A stretch of 64,000 nt of DNA from Lacipirellula parvula (GTDB lineage: Bacteria > Planctomycetota > Planctomycetia > Pirellulales > Lacipirellulaceae), in the NCBI RefSeq assembly GCF_009177095.1, contig NZ_AP021861.1, positions 992,001 to 1,056,000 on the forward strand. The letters run 5' to 3'. The translations under genes were made by a program, and so were the position numbers. Below, one piece after another: positions 36,329 to 45,209 of the stretch; the stretch's first letter is position 1, and each line of letters opens with the position of its first letter. Under the pieces are notes generated by a model. It was not told where the DNA came from, ran no database searches, and saw nothing but the letters and a program-made list of their open reading frames with translations.

Positions 36329-37175
36329 CTCGAATCCGTTTCGCTTCCTGGAGCTCAAGGGTGAGGGCGGGCACGTCGCCGCCGCTCAATGCGGCATCGA
36401 ACTGTGCAAGTCGGTGCTCAAACCGCCGCAGCGCGTCGAGCACCGCCGCACGGTTCTGCGTAAAAATCTGCGTCCACAGCTGCGGCGAGCCGGCGGCAAT
36501 CCGCGTCGTATCGCCCCAGCCGGCGCCGGTGAGTTGCAGCCATTCTTCTGGCGTCGCAGACGCCAGGGCCGCGGCAATCAGGTGGGGCAAGTGGCTCGTT
36601 GCGGCCAAAGCGCGGTCATGTTCCTCGGGTGAGAGCAGCACCACCTCGGCGCCGAGGGCTTCCCAAAACTCTTTGGTTCGCTCGACCAATCCCGGCGGCG
36701 TGTTATCTTCGGGCGTGACCAGCACGAGGCGGTCGACTAGCAGGTCGGCGCGGGCATGTTCGGGGCCGGTGCGATGGCCGCCGGCGAGGGGGTGGCTGCC
36801 GATGAAGTGGGTGCCGGGGGCGGGACGCCCCGGCTCGCTGGGGGGGAGTTGTTTGATCTCGCGGCAGATCTGGGCCTTCGTACTGCCGGCGTCGGTGATC
36901 GTTGCGCGGGGGGCGGCCGAGGCGACGGCCGTCACAGTGTCCACGATCGAGTCGACCGGCGTGGCGATAATCACCCAATCGGCGTCGGCGACTCCCTCCA
37001 CAAGGTTCGTCGTGCCGCGGTCGATGGCGCCGAGCTCGCGGGCCTTCTCCAAACTGGCCATCCGCCGGCCGACGCCGACCACCTCTTGGGCGAGTCCGCG
37101 CTGGCGCAAAGCCAAGCCGATCGATCCACCGATCAGGCCGACGCCAATGATCGCGACGCGAGGAGGGTCGGGCAT
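36312..37175 (-). CDS. tyrA: Prephenate dehydrogenase
   Basis: 287 residues. NAD(P)-dependent oxidative decarboxylation of prephenate to 4-hydroxyphenylpyruvate in tyrosine synthesis. The Rossmann motif [17 protein letters not shown] is at 7-23; the catalytic-His segment is [19 protein letters not shown], and [11 protein letters not shown] follows. No ACT domain is visible, so feedback regulation may be absent. It leads the tyrA-purL-purQ unit. Confidence 0.94.
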   Translation of the reverse strand: MPDPPRVAIIGVGLIGGSIGLALRQRGLAQEVVGVGRRMASLEKARELGAIDRGTTNLVEGVADADWVIIATPVDSIVDTVTAVASAAPRATITDAGSTKAQICREIKQLPPSEPGRPAPGTHFIGSHPLAGGHRTGPEHARADLLVDRLVLVTPEDNTPPGLVERTKEFWEALGAEVVLLSPEEHDRALAATSHLPHLIAAALASATPEEWLQLTGAGWGDTTRIAAGSPQLWTQIFTQNRAAVLDALRRFEHRLAQFDAALSGGDVPALTLELQEAKRIRDAVGD

Positions 37176-37767
37176 GCCAAGGGCGGGCGTTTGGAGGGAA
37201 AACGGTCAGGCGGGAAGCATGCCGGGGCAGCCGCTCGGCCAGCGAGGGCGCCAAACTTCCCTGGAAAACCGGCATTCTATCAAACGGCCCGGCGGTTGCA
37301 TGGGGGTAATACCGAGGGAAGGCTGGATGCGCAAAGTTTTTGTGGGTTTTCGCCGATGCATCTGACTTCGATTCACGCTTAGACAGCAGAGGAAGGGGGA
37401 TCTTCCTAATTCCAGGGCTGGAGCCGATGGCCGTCGTGGTTCGCCACACGGTCCCGACTCCGGCCCACTCAGCATGACTTTCGGAGGACCGAAGGGCATG
37501 CCGCCGGGTGCGAATCTCCAGTAAAGTTGCCGCCGACCGCAAGGTCTGGCTAACCGGCACAGGCGATTCCCCCCAGTTTACCTAGGGAGAAAAAATCTCA
37601 TGCTGTCGCTCCGGTTTATCTGCAAAGCGCCGATTACGCACTACAATACCTTGCGCAGAGCGGGGTCGATTAGTCTGTCGAGCAAGGGATACCGTTCGAT
37701 GGGGTTACCACGAGGCGAAGGGAATTGCGCAGTCTCACGTCGTTCGCTCGAATTGGAGGGCGGTCAA
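37176..37767. other. Divergent intergenic region of tyrA and the DUF1573 gene
   Basis: No gene is required here. It holds the structured segment at 37395-37574 and, closer to the DUF1573 start, alternative starts at 37600 and 37699. Short reading frames crossing it look like shadows. Confidence 0.5.
37395..37574 (+). ncRNA. Candidate structured RNA or leader upstream of the DUF1573 gene
   Basis: The ends close as GGGGGATC (37395-37402) with GATTCCCCC (37565-37573, one bulge). Inside are: a 9-bp stem GGGCTGGAG/CTCCGGCCC enclosing CCGT-C-GTGG-TTCG-CCAC-ACGG; a second stem GCATG-CTTTCGG-AGGA-CCGAAGG-CATGC; and GACC-GCAA-GGTC with a GNRA-type loop, flanked by GCC/GGC. GNRA on the plus strand favours rightward transcription. 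I recognise no known riboswitch class and no terminator follows, so it may be a 5' leader. Confidence 0.45.
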
Positions 37768-38859
37768 GTGTTGCGCAGTATGGGGTTAGCTCTGCTTGTT
37801 CTTCTATCTGTCGCCGGCGGCGCGCAAGCGCAATCGTGGGCGGAGAAGATGTTCCCTGTCACCGATCACAACTTCGGCACGGTCGCCCGCGGGGCCGACA
37901 CGTTCTACAAGTTCGAGGTCACCAATCCTTATAAACAGGACATGACCCTGACCGGCGTTCGCTCGAGCTGCGGTTGCACCTCGCCGACGCTGGAGACCGC
38001 CGACGGCAAGGCCCCCGAGAATGGCCAGATCGTTCTGAAGAGCCATGAAAAAGCGTACGTGATGGCCCGCTTCAACACGCGGACGCACGTCGGCCAGAAG
38101 GGCGCCACCCTGACGGTGAGCCTCGGCGGCCAATACGGCGGCGAAGTTCAGCTGCACGTTAGCGGCAACATCCGCAGCGACGTCGTCTTCAATCCAGGCG
38201 CCATCGAGTTCGGCGAAGTGAATGAAGGCGAAGCCAAGGAACAACGCGTCACGGTCAACTATGCCGGCCGCTCGGACTGGGAAATCGTCGACGTCACCAA
38301 CGACAACGATAACTTCGAAGTCGAACTGCTCGAAGCGAACCGCACCGGCGGCAAGATCTCGTACGACTTGGTCGTCCGCCTGAAGAACAACCTGCCCGCC
38401 GGTTATGTGAAGGACCAACTGACGGTCGTCACCAACGACAACCGCGCTGAGAACCAACGCATCCCGCTGATCGTCAGCGGCAACGTGCGGCCGGAGTTCT
38501 CGGTGACGCCTGCCCAACTCGCCCTCGGCGAAATCCAGCCAGGCGCCCACGTCACGAAGAAGATTGCCGTCCGCGGCAAAGAGCCGTTCAAGATTGTCGA
38601 CGTCAATTGCGGCGAAGATTGCTTCGGCTTTAAGACTGACTCGGAAGAGGCTCGCAAGATCCACTTCGTCGACGTCACCTTCACTGCCGGCGAAGCCCCT
38701 GGCAAGCTGCAAACGCCGATCCAGATTGTGACCGACCGCGACAACCGCGGCGCCACCTGCGTCGCCTCGGCGACGGTCGTTGCGGAAACGGTCGAAGCCC
38801 CGGCTGCGGCCGCTGCCGCCATCGACGACGATGCCGTTCGCACGGTGTCGGCCCAGTAA
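37768..38859 (+). CDS. Exported DUF1573 protein with ASH-like beta domains
   Basis: 363 residues from GTG 37768 (GGAGGG 7 bp upstream). A signal peptide follows at once (MGLALLVLLSVAGGAQAQ). DUF1573 is shown by HNFGTVARGADTFYKFEVTNPY and the cysteine pair SSCGCTSPTL; at least two further immunoglobulin-like repeats follow (VVFNPGAIEFGEVNEGE, FSVTPAQLALGEIQPGAHV). Such proteins are exported and of unknown function. ATG 37699 and 37600 are alternative starts. Confidence 0.85.
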   Translation: MLRSMGLALLVLLSVAGGAQAQSWAEKMFPVTDHNFGTVARGADTFYKFEVTNPYKQDMTLTGVRSSCGCTSPTLETADGKAPENGQIVLKSHEKAYVMARFNTRTHVGQKGATLTVSLGGQYGGEVQLHVSGNIRSDVVFNPGAIEFGEVNEGEAKEQRVTVNYAGRSDWEIVDVTNDNDNFEVELLEANRTGGKISYDLVVRLKNNLPAGYVKDQLTVVTNDNRAENQRIPLIVSGNVRPEFSVTPAQLALGEIQPGAHVTKKIAVRGKEPFKIVDVNCGEDCFGFKTDSEEARKIHFVDVTFTAGEAPGKLQTPIQIVTDRDNRGATCVASATVVAETVEAPAAAAAAIDDDAVRTVSAQ

Positions 38860-38906
38860 GACGTTGCGGCGATAGCACTGCAGTCGATCGATCTACAACA
38901 TTCATC

Positions 38907-38934
38907 TAGCCCCGGGCAAGCTTGCCCGGGGCTA
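38907..38934. terminator. Perfect palindromic hairpin after the DUF1573 gene
   Basis: TAGCCCCGGGCAAG followed by its exact complement (28 bp, no spacer), then TTTG. It sits 47 bp after the stop. Same design as the palindrome at 45141-45168 (shared GGCAAGCTTGCC core), so it is one of a repeat family that may double as a terminator. Confidence 0.7.
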
Positions 38935-39143
38935 TTTGCGTTTACTGGCGCAATGCGTTTACTGACGCGAATCGCTCCGCTGCTGCAGGCTGCTAGCGTC
39001 CGCCGCCAGCTTCCGTTGACGCCCCTCAGCCTTCTCGCCATACTCCCGCCGCTTGTCGGCCGGCGCGTGCGCATGCGCTCTGCCTGCCGACGTGAGCATT
39101 GGCGTCTCTTCACTCGAAAAAACCTGGCGATTGAGCGGCTCGC

Positions 39144-40100
39144 ATGGAGCTGGTCACCAACTGGAGTCGATGGTTCGTCCCGCGCGCTTGCGTCGCGGCG
39201 GCGATCGTCTGCGCCGGTTGGTGGGCAGCCGCAGCAGCCAGCGGGCAAGAGCTGGAAGCTTCCGAGGAGTTCTACGACGTTCAGCAATCGCTCGGCGTGA
39301 GCGAACCTCTCTTTCCTGACGAAGGATCGGTGCTTCAGGAAGAGGTGCTGCCTCCCGCCGATGGCGAGCCATCGTTCCTCGATGGGGACGACGTCCCTGA
39401 GCCCCTCGACTCGTTTGGCGGCGTTGATCCGCTGGCACGGCCGCACGAGCACCTGCGCCCCTTCGACTACATGCGTCACTGGGGCTTCCACCATTCGTCG
39501 ACCGAGGGACGCTTCACCGACAAGAACGTCCCGCTTAATTTCAGCAGTTGGCTGAATCGGCCGTTCCACATCGATTGGTTCGCCGGGCCACTGCTGAGCG
39601 ATAGTCCGAACAAGACGATGCACGTCAAGCAGACGAACGCCCTGTTTGGCGGCCTGCGGTTCGGTTGGGACTTCGATTACTACTGGGGAACCGAGTGGCG
39701 GTTTGCATGGTCCGATCCTGAAATCTTTTACGAAGGCTCGTCGGACCGTCAGCCAGGGCAATACTGGGCGAGCGACGTCAACATCCTCTACTACCCCTGG
39801 GGCGATACGCGAGTCCGACCCTTTTTCGTGACTGGCGTCGGCATTAGCCAAATCGGCTCGCTCCATAACGACGGCGGCGGCCTTGAGGCAAATCTCCTCG
39901 GCACGCCGTTTGGCCTCGGCATTCAGTTCCAACAGACGCCATGGCTCGTGTGGCGGGCGGAGATCATGGACAATCTCGCCTGGGGGAGCGAAGGAATCAG
40001 CACTACACACAACGTTTCGTTCACCGCGGGGATGAACATTCGCTACGGCGCTCGCAAGCCGTCGTATTGGCCGTGGCGAACGTCGCGGAGCACTTGGTAG
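39144..40100 (+). CDS. Outer-membrane beta-barrel-like protein
   Basis: 318 residues with an N-terminal export signal (about 13-36, AIVCAGWWAAAAASGQ). From about residue 130 there are alternating hydrophobic strands with many aromatic residues (GGLRFGWDFDYYWGTEWRFAW, DVNILYYPWGD, RPFFVTGVGIS, LGIQFQQTPWLVWRAEIMDN) ending NVSFTAGMNIRYG, the pattern of small outer-membrane barrels. An acidic linker precedes the barrel. No specific function is recognised. Confidence 0.75.
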   Translation: MELVTNWSRWFVPRACVAAAIVCAGWWAAAAASGQELEASEEFYDVQQSLGVSEPLFPDEGSVLQEEVLPPADGEPSFLDGDDVPEPLDSFGGVDPLARPHEHLRPFDYMRHWGFHHSSTEGRFTDKNVPLNFSSWLNRPFHIDWFAGPLLSDSPNKTMHVKQTNALFGGLRFGWDFDYYWGTEWRFAWSDPEIFYEGSSDRQPGQYWASDVNILYYPWGDTRVRPFFVTGVGISQIGSLHNDGGGLEANLLGTPFGLGIQFQQTPWLVWRAEIMDNLAWGSEGISTTHNVSFTAGMNIRYGARKPSYWPWRTSRSTW

Positions 40101-40124
40101 AATTGAGGCAGAGGTCGCTGTCTT

Positions 40125-40213
40125 CTAGCCCCCTGGCTCCGCCAGGGGGTCGCGCTCCACAAGGCAACGCGTCGCGTTATTGAAGCCCACCCCCTTGCGG
40201 AGCCAGGGGCTAG
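40125..40213. repeat. Inverted REP-like pair
   Basis: The left arm CTAGCCCCCTGGCTCCGC (a hairpin CCCCCTGGC-TCC-GCCAGGGGG by itself) and the right arm GCGGAGCCAGGGGCTAG (40197-40213) are inverted, about 55 bp apart. Same family as 42475-42560. Confidence 0.8.
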
Positions 40214-40264
40214 AATGCTCGCGTCAACAATCTCCTGCAAGTCCCCCCTGCCCCGCCGCACGCT

Positions 40265-41731
40265 TTGCCTTCCTCCGTCGACCCATCAACGCACGCTCAA
40301 CCGCCGCGCATCGCGGTCGTCGGCGGCGGCATTAGCGGCCTAGCGGCGGCCCATCGGTTGCGGAAGCTCCTTCCCCGCGCCGAACTGCAGCTTTTCGACG
40401 CGAGCGACCGGTTGGGCGGTCCGCTCTACACGCTCGCCCATGACGACGCGCTGCTCGAGCAAGGGGCCGACAGCTTCCTCATCAAGACGCCGTTCGCGCT
40501 CGATCTCTGCCGCGAGTTGGGGCTGGCCGATCAACTCATTCCCACGAGCGAGCAACATCGCCGGGCGCTCGTCGTTCGCGACGGCCAACTCGTGCCGGTG
40601 CCGGAAGGCTTCGTGTTAATGAAGCCGCAGTTGCTCAAGCCGATGCTGCAGTCGCCGTTGTTCAGCTTGCTCGGCAAAGCGCGCTTGGCGGCCGAGCCGC
40701 TCGCACTGGTCCCCGCCGAGGTGAACCGCCCCGGCTACGACGAGAGCGTTGCCAGCTTCGCCACTCGGCGGTTGGGACGCGAAGTTTACCAACGGCTGGT
40801 TGAGCCGCTGATCGCCGGCGTCTACGTCGCCGACGCACACAAGCTGAGCTTGGCCGCGACCTACCCCGAGTTCCTCGAAGCGGAACGGGTCCACGGCAGT
40901 TTGTGGCGGTCGGTGCGCAAAGCGCGATCGCTGGCGAAGCCGGAGGAGCCGGGCGCCGCGCCGGCGACGGCCGCCCGCTATGGGCAGTTCGTGACGCTCC
41001 GCGGCGGATTGCGAGGATTGGTCGATGCGCTCGTCGCAACGCTGCCCGCCAACGCCCTGCGGCTCCGCACGCCGGTGATGCAGGTCGAACGTCACGCCAC
41101 CAACCACTGGACCTTGCGAACAACCCCCGGTGCACCGCTCGAGCATTTTGATGGCGTGATCGTCGCGGCTCACGCACCGCAGGCGTCGCCGCTGCTGAAG
41201 CACCTCGACGGCGACCTATCAAACGAGTTGGCCGCCATCGAATACGCCAGCAGCGCCGTCGTCACGCTGGTGTACCACCGCCAAGATATCGATCATCCGC
41301 TCGACGGATTCGGCATCGTTGTGCCGGCGATCGAGCGCCGGCCGATCGTCGCCGCGAGTTTCCTCACTGTCAAATTCCCGAGCCACGGGCCCGCCGGGCG
41401 AGCAATCGTTCGCGTCTTCTCTGGCGGGGCGTTGCAGCCCGATAAGGTCGATCGCGACGACGCGGAGCTGATCAAGATCGCCGCGGAGCAGATGGCCGAC
41501 TTGATTGGGGCTCACGGCTTGCCGATCGAAACGCACGTCATGCGCTGGCGCGACGCGATGCCGCAGTACCATGTGGGGCACGTCGCCCGCGTCGAGTCAA
41601 TCGAAGCACGGGTCGCGTCGCACAACGGCTTGGAACTGGCGGGCAACGCCTACCGCGGCGTCGGCATTCCACAGAGCATCCACAGCGGCCGCAACGCCGC
41701 CGAGCGTTTGGCGAAGCAACTAGCCAAGTAG
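40265..41731 (+). CDS. hemY: FAD-dependent protoporphyrinogen/coproporphyrinogen oxidase
   Basis: 488 residues. Oxidises the porphyrinogen to the porphyrin in late heme synthesis. The FAD fold starts IAVVGGGISGLAAAHRL; LEQGADSFLIKTPFALDLCRELGL and VYQRLVEPLIAGVYVADAHKLSL are typical of the HemY type, and the C-terminal ELAGNAYRGVGIPQSIHSG closes the FAD site. It starts at TTG 40265; no better ATG lies nearby. Whether it acts on proto- or coproporphyrinogen cannot be told. Confidence 0.92.
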   Translation: MPSSVDPSTHAQPPRIAVVGGGISGLAAAHRLRKLLPRAELQLFDASDRLGGPLYTLAHDDALLEQGADSFLIKTPFALDLCRELGLADQLIPTSEQHRRALVVRDGQLVPVPEGFVLMKPQLLKPMLQSPLFSLLGKARLAAEPLALVPAEVNRPGYDESVASFATRRLGREVYQRLVEPLIAGVYVADAHKLSLAATYPEFLEAERVHGSLWRSVRKARSLAKPEEPGAAPATAARYGQFVTLRGGLRGLVDALVATLPANALRLRTPVMQVERHATNHWTLRTTPGAPLEHFDGVIVAAHAPQASPLLKHLDGDLSNELAAIEYASSAVVTLVYHRQDIDHPLDGFGIVVPAIERRPIVAASFLTVKFPSHGPAGRAIVRVFSGGALQPDKVDRDDAELIKIAAEQMADLIGAHGLPIETHVMRWRDAMPQYHVGHVARVESIEARVASHNGLELAGNAYRGVGIPQSIHSGRNAAERLAKQLAK

Positions 41732-41858
41732 CCGCCGGTCAACGACCGGCCGGAGCGAGTACAAAACCAGGCTCGCCCTTAAGCCAGCAAGCACGGAATC
41801 ATTTAAGCAAGTAGCCTCCACCGATCATCGCTCCGGCGGGGGCGTTGCCCCGCAGCCG

Positions 41859-42326
41859 CTAGCGCCACTGCAGCGTGGCGCCGGCGTCGGTCATGCGGGC
41901 TTGCAGTTCCCAATCCGCAGGCGAGACGCCCGGATCGAACTGGCTTTGCAATTCCGCCAACCGCTGCAAGTCGTCCATCAGCTGCGGATTGCTCTTAATG
42001 GCCGCTTCGATCGCCGTGGCGCTGTGATGGCCGTCGACGCGCAGCAGTCCCGTGGTTTCGTCGAAGCGAATCGACGCCTCTTCGTCGGCTTGCACGCCTG
42101 CCGAGGCGAACAATTCTTGCAGTTGCTTGGAAACTCGCTGTTCCAGCGAGGTCGCTTCCGAGGCGGCGGCCTTCGCGTCGGCGCTCGCGGTCGAATCGCT
42201 CTGATCGACTGCCGTCTGGAAGAATGAGCCGAACGGCCGCGACAACGCCCCTAAGGCGCTTTGGAGGCCATGCGTGGCGGTGCTGGCCGCCGCGGGCGCA
42301 GCCGCAATTCCGAAGAGGGCGTTCAT
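41859..42326 (-). CDS. Hypothetical protein, 155 residues
   Basis: Small soluble-looking protein with no signal peptide. It is rich in Ala, Ser and Gln, with a helical, possibly coiled segment (SLEQRVSKQLQELFASAG) and DETTGLLRVDGHH in the middle. I recognise no family. Its codon use fits the neighbours and the frame is closed cleanly, so I take it as real; it lies alone between REP-like repeats. Confidence 0.6.
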   Translation of the reverse strand: MNALFGIAAAPAAASTATHGLQSALGALSRPFGSFFQTAVDQSDSTASADAKAAASEATSLEQRVSKQLQELFASAGVQADEEASIRFDETTGLLRVDGHHSATAIEAAIKSNPQLMDDLQRLAELQSQFDPGVSPADWELQARMTDAGATLQWR

Positions 42327-42474
42327 GCTGTTTCGATCTGCGAAGAGTCAGCGGCACGAGAGACGAGCGGCCGTTCCGCGCAGCGCGCAGAACAAGGCCA
42401 TCCTCTTCATCGACTCAACCATCAGCCGCCGGTGAGGCGAACTGCGTAGAATCTGCGGCTGCTAGCAGCGCTTC

Positions 42475-42560
42475 TAGCCCCGGGCTCCGCCCGGGGGCCG
42501 GTCGCCATTACGAGGGACATCGCCGCGCGTGGTGCTGCCCCCGGGCGGAGCCCGGGGCTA
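42475..42560. repeat. 24-bp inverted REP-like pair
   Basis: TAGCCCCGGGCTCCGCCCGG... (42475-42498) and its exact complement (42537-42560) are 38 bp apart. Each arm is itself a short GC hairpin around CTCCG. The pair resembles 40125-40213. Confidence 0.88.
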
Positions 42561-42596
42561 CAGGCGACTTGTAAGCCCAAGGTGCAACAACCGCGG

Positions 42597-43955
42597 CTAT
42601 TGATTCGCTAGCCGCGACTCCGCGCGATGCTGCTCGGCCAGCACCGTTTGGCGGGCGTCGATCTGCCGCCGCAGGAACGCCAGGTCGGCGTCGCTGAGAT
42701 CGGCGAACGCCACGCGCGTCATTCGTCCGGCGTCATTCCGCAATGCAACGCTGCCGTCGGCGACGCCGACGACGCGAGCGGTCGTCAACGATTGGCCGTC
42801 TCGGTTGTTCCAGTCGCGCGAGGCGTCGCTCGCCCAGCCGCCTGGTTCGGTGAGCACGTCGTTCGAAGCGCTCGGGAAGAGATCATTGAAATCGACGTCG
42901 TCGTTTTTCTTGTCTTCTTCCGCGGCGGGTTTGGATTCTCCAGCCGGGGCACTTTCTGCAGCTGGGGCAGCGTTGGCGGGAGCACTTTCGGCCGGCGGCG
43001 TCGTCGAGGTCGATGGCGTGATCGGCTCGCCAAACAAGTCGGTCGCATCTGGTTCGGCTGGCGTCGTCGCGGGTTCTTCCGCAGCGGGTTCCGTCGGTTG
43101 GGCGGCCGGTTGTTCAGCGGCCGGCTCGGCGGGCTTCTCCGTCGCGGGCCCGCCGAACAGCGAGTCCATCGGATCTGCCGTGGCTTCCTCCGCGGGGGTA
43201 GCCTCCGGTTCCGCGGCTGGCTCAGCAACTGGCGCTGGCGTCGCTTCGACTTCCGGAACAACAGCGGCCGGCTGCTCCGTCAGCGGTTGCTCGGTAGCAG
43301 GTTCCCCGAACAGATCGGCCTCGACCGTTTCTTCTTCGGTCTCGGTGAGTGGCGCTGCCGGCGTCGTCGCTTCGGCCGGAGTTTCGGTGACTGATTCGGT
43401 AAACGCCTCTTCCTCAACTGCGGGCGTCGACGATTCGACGGGCGTCGCGGGAGCGGCAGGCGTGACGGGCCTCGACTCCATTCGCCGGAGCGGATCGGCG
43501 TAGCGGTCTTGCGCCGCGGCTGGCGCTACCGGTGCAGCGGCGGGAGGCGTCAATGGCTCGGGGGCAGGCGTCTCGACGATCGTTGGCGTCGCCACGTTCG
43601 GCGGCGAAAGCGGTTTGGCGGCCGACGATTCGATTGCCGCGGCCGGCTCAGCTGGCTTCGGGCTGGGTTGCGCGGGTTCGGGCTTCGTCGCGGCCGGCTT
43701 CTCGGCAGGCGTAGGGATCGCTTCCGCCGTTGGCGTTGGCTTGGCGTCGCTCTTGCTCGGCGCAGGCTCGCAGCACGCATCGGCTTCCACGGTTTCCACC
43801 GGCAGGCAGCAATCGACGACTGGCGCCGGCTCGCAGCAAACCGGGGCTGGCATGCAGCAAGGGGCGATTGGCCCGTTCGCCGCGGCCAAACGCACCGATA
43901 TTCCCGCCAAACCCAACAGGGCGGCCACCGTTCGCTTCATCGTTCGTACTTTCAT
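42597..43955 (-). CDS. Exported low-complexity protein with C-terminal SHD1-like domain
   Basis: 452 residues. A signal-like N-terminus (MKRTVAALLGLAGISVRLAAA) is followed by a cysteine-rich stretch CCMPAPVCCEPAPVVDCC and about 260 residues dominated by Pro, Ala, Glu and Thr, with LFGEP/LFGGP repeated four times. The C-terminus (about 395-440: RVVGVADGSVALRNDAGRM, VAFADLSDADLAFLRRQ) is an SHD1-type domain common in planctomycete proteins. GGAG stands 9 bp before the start. Perhaps a surface or stalk-like protein; function unknown. Confidence 0.75.
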   Translation of the reverse strand: MKVRTMKRTVAALLGLAGISVRLAAANGPIAPCCMPAPVCCEPAPVVDCCLPVETVEADACCEPAPSKSDAKPTPTAEAIPTPAEKPAATKPEPAQPSPKPAEPAAAIESSAAKPLSPPNVATPTIVETPAPEPLTPPAAAPVAPAAAQDRYADPLRRMESRPVTPAAPATPVESSTPAVEEEAFTESVTETPAEATTPAAPLTETEEETVEADLFGEPATEQPLTEQPAAVVPEVEATPAPVAEPAAEPEATPAEEATADPMDSLFGGPATEKPAEPAAEQPAAQPTEPAAEEPATTPAEPDATDLFGEPITPSTSTTPPAESAPANAAPAAESAPAGESKPAAEEDKKNDDVDFNDLFPSASNDVLTEPGGWASDASRDWNNRDGQSLTTARVVGVADGSVALRNDAGRMTRVAFADLSDADLAFLRRQIDARQTVLAEQHRAESRLANQ

Positions 43956-44125
43956 CTCAATCTGCTCCAGTAGCGGAAGCCCCAGTCCTCCGCGGCACGC
44001 CCGCCATCGTAAGGCGAGCGGCCATGCGATTCAAATCACCCGTCGCCAGCAGCGCCGGCGGCTACCAATCGGGCCGTGAATCCCCTGCTCATTCACCCAC
44101 GTCGCGGGGATTGCAGCGTTGCCGT

Positions 44126-44995
44126 CTACTGGACGGCGCCATCGACGCCCGAGAAATTTCCATGATCCAGATACGATTGCACCGCTTGATGCTTGTCGGC
44201 CAGCAGCCGTTCTTCCATCTGATGCTGCGTCGCCTTGCTCTGCCAGGCTTGTGCGAAGGGGCCGCTTAGCTGCGCCGACGGCGCGTCGGTCAGCAAATCC
44301 ATCGCTCGTTTGAACAACTCGGCGCCCTCTTTGTGCCAGGCGAGCGCCTTCTCGGCGTACGACGAAATGTGCCCGTCGACTCCGCGGGTATCGAGCTTTT
44401 CGATCGCCTCCGCCGCCGCCTGATGTCCCTTCTGGCGCAGCGTCAGGTATTCGTAGAGCGCCCAATTCTTCGAGCGATGGGTCGCCTTCACGGGGCGCGT
44501 CGCAGGTTTCGGTTGCTTGGGCGGGCCCTGGTTGCGAAGCGTCAGGTAGTCGAAGACTTCGAGGTCGGTCGATTTGGCATTCGCGGCGTTGCGGCCGGCG
44601 AGTTCGTTCTTCATGCACTCGTCGATCGCCTTCCAATAGGCGAGCGTCAAGGCATGACGCTCGGCCGCCGGCAGGGCGAGCGCGTCGGCCAGCGCCTTGG
44701 GCTGCTCGGCGGTCGTGGTTGGCAACCCTTTGCCGTCGAGCGTGGCGCCGACTGCTTGATGGATGTCGACGCTCACTGCCGCCGGATCGCCGACCGCTTC
44801 AGACGGCGCGATCACTTCGGCGTGCTGCAGCGCTTTGACCGTCACTTCTTGGACGTTGATGCCGTAGTACATCGAGCCGAGGATCAATCCGCCGATGAGC
44901 GCCACGGCGCAGCCGATGATTTCCAGCACGATGCCGCCGCGCCGTGCGCGCGAACCATAAATGTAGCTAACCGGCAGCGATGAGCGGTGACGCAT
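44126..44995 (-). CDS. Hypothetical single-pass membrane protein
   Basis: 289 residues. One membrane helix at about 21-43 (GGIVLEIIGCAVALIGGLILG), the remainder apparently periplasmic and mostly helical, with TLRNQG and TLRQKG repeated in similar settings (EVFDYLTLRNQG, ALYEYLTLRQKG). No known family. GGATGAG-like bases lie upstream of ATG 44995. It is isolated, followed by the Cys/Pro-rich protein gene in the same direction after 170 bp. Confidence 0.65.
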   Translation of the reverse strand: MRHRSSLPVSYIYGSRARRGGIVLEIIGCAVALIGGLILGSMYYGINVQEVTVKALQHAEVIAPSEAVGDPAAVSVDIHQAVGATLDGKGLPTTTAEQPKALADALALPAAERHALTLAYWKAIDECMKNELAGRNAANAKSTDLEVFDYLTLRNQGPPKQPKPATRPVKATHRSKNWALYEYLTLRQKGHQAAAEAIEKLDTRGVDGHISSYAEKALAWHKEGAELFKRAMDLLTDAPSAQLSGPFAQAWQSKATQHQMEERLLADKHQAVQSYLDHGNFSGVDGAVQ

Positions 44996-45133
44996 CGGAT
45001 CTCATCCTCAAAAGGTGACGACGCCCAAGGGCGTTTTGGTGCGAGCGCCTGCTGCGCTCCGCATCAAAAGCATAGGTCGCACCATGCAGAATGGGGGGCC
45101 GCACGCTAACCGGTTGTAACGGTTGTAGGCAGG

Positions 45134-45170
45134 CAAAAAATAACCCGCGGCAAGCTTGCCGCGGGCTATT
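45134..45170 (-). terminator. Terminator of bipA (palindromic hairpin plus T-run)
   Basis: On the minus strand CCCGCGGCAAGCTTGCCGCGGG, a perfect 22-bp palindrome, is followed by TTATTTTTTG. It lies about 40 bp after the bipA stop. The core GGCAAGCTTGCC is shared with the hairpin at 38907-38934. Confidence 0.85.
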
Positions 45171-45209
45171 GAGGACTGCGATTGCTTCACGGTCGGACGA
45201 CTGCGGTCG

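Noticed and set aside
37395-37574. 6S RNA as identity of the structured segment
   Set aside because: The length and closing helix fit, but the inside is several separate hairpins, not one long helix with a central bubble.
40125-42560. A CRISPR array
   Set aside because: The repeats are inverted pairs with no regular spacer units and no cas genes nearby.
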